Source: Begonia masoniana (lineage: Eukaryota > Streptophyta > Magnoliopsida > Cucurbitales > Begoniaceae). Taken from it: 64,000 nucleotides of DNA. A model generated the notes under the pieces. The model ran no database searches, was not told the origin of the DNA, and saw only the letters and a list, made by a program, of their open reading frames with translations. The stretch's first letter is position 1. Each line of letters opens with the position of its first letter. The DNA lies in contig CM039508.1 of the NCBI GenBank assembly GCA_022432975.1, positions 20,787,213 to 20,851,212 on the forward strand, read 5' to 3'. The position numbers and the translations under genes were made by a program. Below, in pieces: positions 58,173 through 64,000 of this stretch.

Positions 58173-59168
58173 ATGGAATTTCAAGGTCAATCATCTCGCA
58201 CCATTTCCAAACCGACCAAGAAGAAGGCCAAAGTTTCTGATCGTCCTTCCCAAGAGATTCCTCGTGGAACGGAGTGGCCAACCTTCTACTTTCTTACTCA
58301 AGCTACTAAGGTAAAGTACCACAATGACTATCAGTTCAAATCGTTAATTCCTAGTAAGGGTATTTCTTTTGAAGAGTTAGCCGGAATGGACTTTATTGAA
58401 CCCTTGACGGATCTCGGGTTAATAGGTCTCTTTGAGACCGAATCATTCTACTACCCGGAAGCGATTAAGATGTTTTATGCAAACCTTAGCTTTACCTCTG
58501 ATTACCTTTCCATTAAGAGCTATGAATACAACACTCACATAGAAATTACTCCTAAGTCCATAAATGCCCTTCTGGGAGCTCCTCATTTGGATAACTGCCC
58601 TTACAAGTATGTGACAGGCCCTGAGCTACCTTTCTTTGGAACGTCTGAAGGACTACAGTTTCTAAGGGAAATTGCTGTGGACCCCAATTCATCCCCTGAT
58701 CAGTTAAAGGGCAAACATCTGACCCCTAGAGCTAGAGTTTTTCGTCATATGATAGATTTCAATATTGTTCCCAAGGGTGGACATTATGACGAGGTGAGCG
58801 CAATGGAACTGTTTGTTCTGTTTGCAATCTATTTCAAGACACCCTTCAACATTGGCTATATAGTTGTTCGAAGGATGATTCTAGCAGTATCCTCCAGGGC
58901 TACATCTCTACCGTATAATCTGCTTCTCATGCGGTTATTTGCTCGTCTTGAGGTTGTCCTTCCTGAGGAGGAGGAGCCTGTGAGACTTCTGCCCTCCAAT
59001 TTTTATTCCTATTCCACTCTCAAAAGGATGGGATTCAAACAAATCGTAAAAGGAAAACCTGCTGTGGATAAGCTAAGAAAAAAGGTTTTTGCAGCACCTG
59101 TCAGCGGGGTTAAAGGAAACTTATCCTGCCAGATGAATCAACTGCTGAAGTGGGAGATGAAACAGTAA
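58173..59168 (+). pseudogene. Additional ORF of copia element, N-terminal part (331 codons)
   Basis: Starts MEFQGQSSRT with a basic, nuclear-localisation-like KPTKKKAKV. The main part (residues 45-260) has MFYANLSF, ITPKSINALLGAP and LTPRARVFRHMIDF, the pattern of the 'putative plant transposon protein' domain often found as an accessory ORF in plant retrotransposons. Sireviruses of the SIRE1 type carry an extra, env-like ORF at this position. I see no signal peptide or transmembrane segment, so envelope function is not supported. A frameshift near 59,115-59,150 ends it; the sense text continues in another frame. Confidence 0.7.
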
Positions 59169-59416
59169 GTCCAGACCGTGTTATTTCTCAATCTCAGGAT
59201 TCAAGCCCCCCACCTTCTCCTCTTGTGCGTAGGCGCAGGATTGCTCCTTCCTCCATAGCACCTATTTCAGAGGCCACCTCTGCTCCCTCATCTGTGTCTC
59301 TACCTATTCATGAACATCCTCTTTCACCTCCACCTTCTCTCATACTACCTTCTCAGCCTGTTTTTCCTTCCATCTCTCCGGTGATGCGAGCAATTTTCTT
59401 CGATACTCACCCATGA
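59150..59416 (+). pseudogene. Additional ORF, Pro/Ser-rich middle part
   Basis: Continues the extra protein after the frameshift: a Pro/Ser-rich, low-complexity linker (SPPPSPLVRRRRIAPSS) ending at TGA 59,414-59,416. The same frame then runs open through the minisatellite as APPSPLHEPS repeats. Confidence 0.6.
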
Positions 59417-60915
59417 GCTCCTCCATCTCCACTCCATGAACCTTCAGCTCCTCCATCTCCACTCCATGAACCTTCAGCTCCTCCATCTCCACTCCATGAA
59501 CCTTCAGCTCCTCCATCTCCACTCCATGAACCTTCAGCTCCTCCATCTCCACTCCATGAACCTTCAGCTCCTCCATCTCCACTCCATGAACCTTCAGCTC
59601 CTCCATCTCCACTCCATGAACCTTCAGCTCCTCCATCTCCACTCCATGAACCTTCAGCTCCTCCATCTCCACTCCATGAACCTTCAGCTCCTCCATCTCC
59701 ACTCCATGAACCTTCAGCTCCTCCATCTCCACTCCATGAACCTTCAGCTCCTCCATCTCCACTCCATGAACCTTCAGCTCCTCCATCTCCACTCCATGAA
59801 CCTTCAGCTCCTCCATCTCCACTCCATGAACCTTCAGCTCCTCCATCTCCACTCCATGAACCTTCAGCTCCTCCATCTCCACTCCATGAACCTTCAGCTC
59901 CTCCATCTCCACTCCATGAACCTTCAGCTCCTCCATCTCCACTCCATGAACCTTCAGCTCCTCCATCTCCACTCCATGAACCTTCAGCTCCTCCATCTCC
60001 ACTCCATGAACCTTCAGCTCCTCCATCTCCACTCCATGAACCTTCAGCTCCTCCATCTCCACTCCATGAACCTTCAGCTCCTCCATCTCCACTCCATGAA
60101 CCTTCAGCTCCTCCATCTCCACTCCATGAACCTTCAGCTCCTCCATCTCCACTCCATGAACCTTCAGCTCCTCCATCTCCACTCCATGAACCTTCAGCTC
60201 CTCCATCTCCACTCCATGAACCTTCAGCTCCTCCATCTCCACTCCATGAACCTTCAGCTCCTCCATCTCCACTCCATGAACCTTCAGCTCCTCCATCTCC
60301 ACTCCATGAACCTTCAGCTCCTCCATCTCCACTCCATGAACCTTCAGCTCCTCCATCTCCACTCCATGAACCTTCAGCTCCTCCATCTCCACTCCATGAA
60401 CCTTCAGCTCCTCCATCTCCACTCCATGAACCTTCAGCTCCTCCATCTCCACTCCATGAACCTTCAGCTCCTCCATCTCCACTCCATGAACCTTCAGCTC
60501 CTCCATCTCCACTCCATGAACCTTCAGCTCCTCCATCTCCACTCCATGAACCTTCAGCTCCTCCATCTCCACTCCATGAACCTTCAGCTCCTCCATCTCC
60601 ACTCCATGAACCTTCAGCTCCTCCATCTCCACTCCATGAACCTTCAGCTCCTCCATCTCCACTCCATGAACCTTCAGCTCCTCCATCTCCACTCCATGAA
60701 CCTTCAGCTCCTCCATCTCCACTCCATGAACCTTCAGCTCCTCCATCTCCACTCCATGAACCTTCAGCTCCTCCATCTCCACTCCATGAACCTTCAGCTC
60801 CTCCATCTCCACTCCATGAACCTTCAGCTCCTCCATCTCCACTCCATGAACCTTCAGCTCCTCCATCTCCACTCCATGAACCTTCAGCTCCTCCATCTCC
60901 ACTCCATGAACCTTC
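59416..60915 (+). repeat. 30-bp minisatellite, 49 full units plus two half-units, no variants seen
   Basis: Unit ACTCCATGAACCTTCAGCTC + CTCCATCTCC. From 59,431 to 60,900 there are 49 complete units that look identical, plus a half-unit at each side, 1,500 bp in all. Because 30 is divisible by three, frames stay open: APPSPLHEPS in the frame of the surrounding extra ORF, MNLQLLHLHS in a second plus frame, MEELKVHGVE on the minus strand. Imperfect units at 60,916-60,990 show the older, degenerate edge. Confidence 0.97.
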
Positions 60916-60957
60916 TCATCTCCACTCCATGAACTTCAGCTCCTCCATCTCCAATCC

Positions 60958-61767
60958 ATGAACCTTCAGCTCCTCCATTCCCGATCAGCAAGAGTGCTCC
61001 CTCCATCACCAGTTCAACTTGCTCCAATCGCTCTGCAAGTCCAACCCCTTCTCTCCAATACTCCTGCAACTCCCCTGACATATCACAGGAGATTTTCCTT
61101 CACTGAGGCTCAGTATAATGAGATGCAAGCCTCTATTACCAACCTTGGCACTGCCCTCAGTGCCATCCAAAGTAAAATTGATAAGAATCATCAGGCCATG
61201 GGCATAGCTTTGGATACAGGTCTTGGCTTGCTGTCTACGAAAGTTGATGGTGATAGGCGAATGGTTGTCAGGGAACTTGAGAAACTCCAATCTTCCATTG
61301 ACGCTTTGACACCTGAACCCTAACCATCAAGTTCTGGTCTCAATGTTCCCGAGGCTTGCTATGAAGATTTGTTTCTTCCCCTCTCCAGGCCTGCTGTTAT
61401 TGAAGATGTGCGCTTCATGTCCCTAGATATTCATGAGGCTGAGCTCAAGTTCACACTTCCTACATCTTCCTCTGCTCCTGCATCTTCCTCTCCCCCAGCC
61501 TGTCCATTGGAAGCTTCTCCTCCACCATGTATGGATGTGTGTTCTGGTCCTTCTGTCGAGTCTCCTCCTTGCTTGGACGTGGAGGTGTCCCGAGAGCCTT
61601 CTCCACCTCCTGCTCCTTGTTTGGCAATGGTGGTCTATCAATCACCTCTCCCACGAGATCTTGCCTTTCTTCAAGCTATGGTGGATGCATTTTTCAATCC
61701 CCACCGTGACGTGCCCTCTTATGTTCAGAGAGCCTTTTGGAATCGTCATTTAGATCTCTTCAAATAG
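60958..61767 (+). pseudogene. Additional ORF, C-terminal part
   Basis: After the array the sense frame has shifted again. It encodes FTEAQYNEMQASITNLGTAL and a helical, coiled-coil-like stretch to SSIDALTPEP. TAA at 61,321 interrupts it. The same frame reopens to 61,767 with a Pro/Ser/Cys-rich segment and ends VQRAFWNRHLDLFK. Together with 58,173-59,416 this forms one long accessory protein, now broken by two frame changes and two stops. Confidence 0.55.
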
Positions 61768-62110
61768 TGATTTTTAGTTATATACATTTTTTTCTTAGTT
61801 GTTTCTTTTTAATGACTATTTTTTTCCTAAACATACTCTGATGTTGAATGCATTTTTTTTTTGATAATGTCAATGGGGGAGAATACTATATTTGATTGAG
61901 TCTGACTAGATAATATTCTATGGATATATCATTCTTTGGATATACTCTGTGATTTTGGAATTGCTAATTCTTTGGATAAACTCTGTGATTTTGGAATTGC
62001 TCTGAATGGTTAATTGAATAAAATGCATATACTATGGGGGAGCGGCTAGAATTATGGGGGAGTATCAACGTTAATCAAATTTATATTGTCATAATCAAAA
62101 AGGGGGAGAT
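61768..62110 (+). other. 3' leader of copia with repeated polypurine tracts
   Basis: Contains several GGGGGAG tracts (near 61,874, 62,036, 62,056 and the terminal AAAAAGGGGGAGAT at 62,097-62,110). Multiple polypurine-like tracts before the 3' LTR are a known Sirevirus trait. Confidence 0.75.
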
Positions 62111-63570
62111 TGTTGACTTATAGATTGTTTAAGTCATAATTTGTTTTTGATTATGTATTTGTATAATTAGTGTACAATTTGATTATGTGTATTTAAAGAG
62201 AATAATGAATATGAGTTTATTTGGAAATACCCTTGAAAAGGGTATTTTAGTTGTCTAATAAATCGGTTTGAGTATACAGAATTAAATAGCAAAACAGGCT
62301 TGCATATACCGATCGCTACACGACAAAGAAATGATGCATCTGCCGATAGCGTTTTTGAAGACATCTGCCGATGTCATGTCAAGGTGCATTTGCCGATAGC
62401 TGTTGAAGCTACTCCTGCCGATGCCGGTTCATGACGTGTTGAGGTGCATATGCCGATAACATTTACAAGTCTCATCTGCCCGTGAAGCTCTAAGCGAGCA
62501 TCTACCGATGACGTGGTCAGTGCTTATATGTTTCATCTGCCGAAGCGTTTTTGAAGATATCTGCCGATGACGTGTCAAGATGGATCTGCCGATAGCATTT
62601 GACGCTACTCATACCGATGTCGTTCAAGCTTGCACATGTCGATCACTAAATGACAATTTTCAAGAGTTCATCTGCCGATGGTTTTTAAAGAGACTTCTGC
62701 CGATGGCATTTTAAAGAAACATCTGCCGATGGCTTTGAAGATTGCATGTGCCGATGAAGTTTACGAATTGTCTCTGCCGATGAGTTTTAAAGATGCTCCT
62801 GCCGATGGTTGTTCTGTATACATCTGTTTATGGAGTTCAAAGCTTGCTTGTGCCGAGAGCTTATCATGTTTCATCTGCCGGTGAACTTCTGCCAGAATTT
62901 AAAGTTAGCCGCGAAGCTACAGTGACGTCGTTTTCAGCATTAACTCCAGACCTTTAATGGCGACGACGAACAGCACTTTAGCAAGCAACAGATATCTGCT
63001 TCAGTACGGATGCTTCCCAACGGTAACATTTCTCCATTTTGAAGAAAGAAGCATTCAATTCTGTGAAGCATTTTTTACAGAGTATATAAGCAGAAGAAAA
63101 GGCTCGAAGACTAACTTTTGCGAATTTGATTTCCTGAGCCCTAACGTGAAAATCATACTCTGTATTCTCAATCTACATCTCTCTACTCCAAAACTTGAGA
63201 TTCTGTTTTGAGAGTTTGTAGATTATTGTAATCTATCATTCAAACCTGAAAATCCTGTAAGGCAGTGGATTGACGCCCGCAAAGTTCAATCCAGGATTGT
63301 GAAAGGCTGTGGATCGAAGCCCGTAAGTTCGATCAGATTTTCTCGTTGAGGAGAAGTAAGAAATCTTCAAGGGAGGGCCTTGGAGCGTGGACGTAGGCAG
63401 TTTGGCCGAACCACGTAAAAATACTGGTGTCGAATTTCTCTTTCTCTCTCTTTATATTATTTGATTACTTGTGCTAAATCTAAGTTTAATCAAGAAGAGA
63501 AATTAGGTTGAATCGCAATTAAAATTAAAAAGTCTAATTCACCCCCCTCTTAGACAATTCCGATCCTACA
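62111..63570 (+). mobile_element. 3' LTR of copia element (1,460 bp)
   Basis: Starts TGTTGACTTATAG and ends CCGATCCTACA. U3 (62,300-62,880) holds about 16 exact GCCGAT/ACCGAT words, spaced mostly 20-40 bp. TATA box GTATATAAGCAG near 63,080. The last 522 bp match the truncated 5' LTR almost perfectly, so the insertion is young. Directly followed by ATAAC. Confidence 0.93.
62300..62880 (+). promoter_or_regulatory. GCCGAT motif module in copia U3
   Basis: Words such as CATCTGCCGATAGC, CTGCCGATGACGTG, CGATCACTAAATGACAA (62,640-62,656) and TCTGCCGATGAGTTT (62,773-62,787). The latter two match words of the chromovirus-family solo LTR (41,149 and 41,292). Its location in U3, upstream of the TATA box, suggests an enhancer; this is inferred. 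Confidence 0.55.
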
Positions 63571-63575
63571 ATAAC
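63571..63575. repeat. TSD ATAAC, right copy
   Basis: Matches 52,196-52,200. Confidence 0.85.
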
Positions 63576-63754
63576 ATGTCCATTGTTTGCTTGTTTATAT
63601 ATCATACAACTTATTATTTTCACAGGATTCAATTTATTTATTTTCACTGAATATAGAGCAATTAGACAGATGGTTGTGTAAGTCCCTAGGCGCAAAATCC
63701 TAAACTTTATCATGGTTGTTATTTTCATGGCTATAGTGATCGCCGAGTAACATC
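63576..63754 (+). mobile_element. Continuation of the host LTR (family of 37,923)
   Basis: TTATTTATTTTCACTGAATATA, then GCGCAAAATCCTAAA and GTGATCGCCGAGTA, align with about 38,400-38,660. It is cut at 63,755 by another copia LTR. Confidence 0.6.
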
Positions 63755-64000
63755 TGTAGGATCGTGATTGTCTAAGAGGGGGAGGGGAAGGAGAGGGTGA
63801 ATTAGAAATTTCTTAATCTAATCGATTTTAGATATGCAAATTAGGTTTATCTATTCTTCTCACGTTTAGGTAATATTGTACTAAAACAGAAAACAATATC
63901 AAACAAATAAAAGTAAGAGTGAGAGAGAGAGATTGACACCAATATTTTTATATGGTTTAGCCAAAACCTGCCTACGTCTACACTTCAAGGTTTCCCCTTT
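63755..64000 (-). mobile_element. Second copia LTR, minus strand, cut by window edge
   Basis: Begins TGTAGGATCG on the plus strand and continues GTCTAAGAGGGGG and GGTGAATTAG, then GACACCAATATTTTTA and GCCTACGTC. This is the reverse complement of the end (R-U5) of the copia LTR at 63,400-63,570, but clearly diverged. It is the 3' end of a related, opposite-facing element. Confidence 0.8.

Noticed and set aside
59340..60902. 520-codon minus-strand frame of MEELKVHGVE repeats
   Set aside because: It exists only because a 30-bp repeat keeps frames open. The plus-strand frame fits the flanking ORF better.
59416..60915. CRISPR-like array of 30-bp repeats
   Set aside because: Units are contiguous with no spacers, and the genome is a plant's.
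59436..60932. 498-codon plus-strand frame of MNLQLLHLHS repeats
   Set aside because: Out of frame with the accessory protein on both sides; a by-product of the repeat unit.

Overview
The window is nuclear DNA of a flowering plant, most likely a eudicot. It has one clear host gene, a PLATZ-type zinc-binding transcription factor with four coding segments and canonical GT/AG introns (35,800-36,899). Almost everything else is nested LTR retrotransposons of plant lineages: a Tekay/Del-type chromovirus, Athila/Tat, a Sirevirus-like copia, and the miniature elements TRIM and Cassandra. I cannot name the species.

Layout. 1-6,208: an element on the minus strand with 2.56-kb LTRs and no recognisable coding capacity; its 3' LTR is cut by the window edge. 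6,209-8,277: older LTR fragments, one carrying a 361-bp TRIM. 8,278-9,115: a spliced-looking gene fragment. 11,259-13,565: a solo LTR with target-site duplication (TSD) TAGTG. 14,163-15,197: a 517-bp tandem duplication. 15,502-29,602: a decayed gypsy element split by a younger, structurally complete chromovirus (19,230-28,445, TSD GTATG) whose pol has three in-frame stops. 29,811-37,922: a gene island with the PLATZ gene. 37,923-64,000: a deep nest. It holds an Athila-like leader and gag; a composite of Cassandra (5S-rRNA-derived LTRs) and a gypsy LTR piece, itself split by a solo LTR (TSD ACCCG); a truncated minus-strand gypsy element; a chromovirus pol tail; and a young copia element (52,201-63,570, TSD ATAAC) with an extra open reading frame and a 1.5-kb perfect 30-bp minisatellite.

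Most notable. (i) The gypsy LTR family at 19,230/26,175/40,731 and the unrelated copia LTR at 62,111 share a dense module of short motifs (CCGATGACGT, CGATCACTAAAYGACAA, TCTGCCGATGAGTTT) in opposite orientation relative to their element. (ii) The copia insertion begins exactly at a primer-binding site instead of an LTR, yet is bounded by a perfect TSD. (iii) The Cassandra/gypsy composite is bounded by an 11-bp perfect inverted repeat and by TAATT on both sides.

The transposon genes encode the usual capsid (gag), protease, reverse transcriptase, RNase H and integrase. Most are broken; only the copia pol is uninterrupted. Nothing suggests a bacterial-type operon or CRISPR array.
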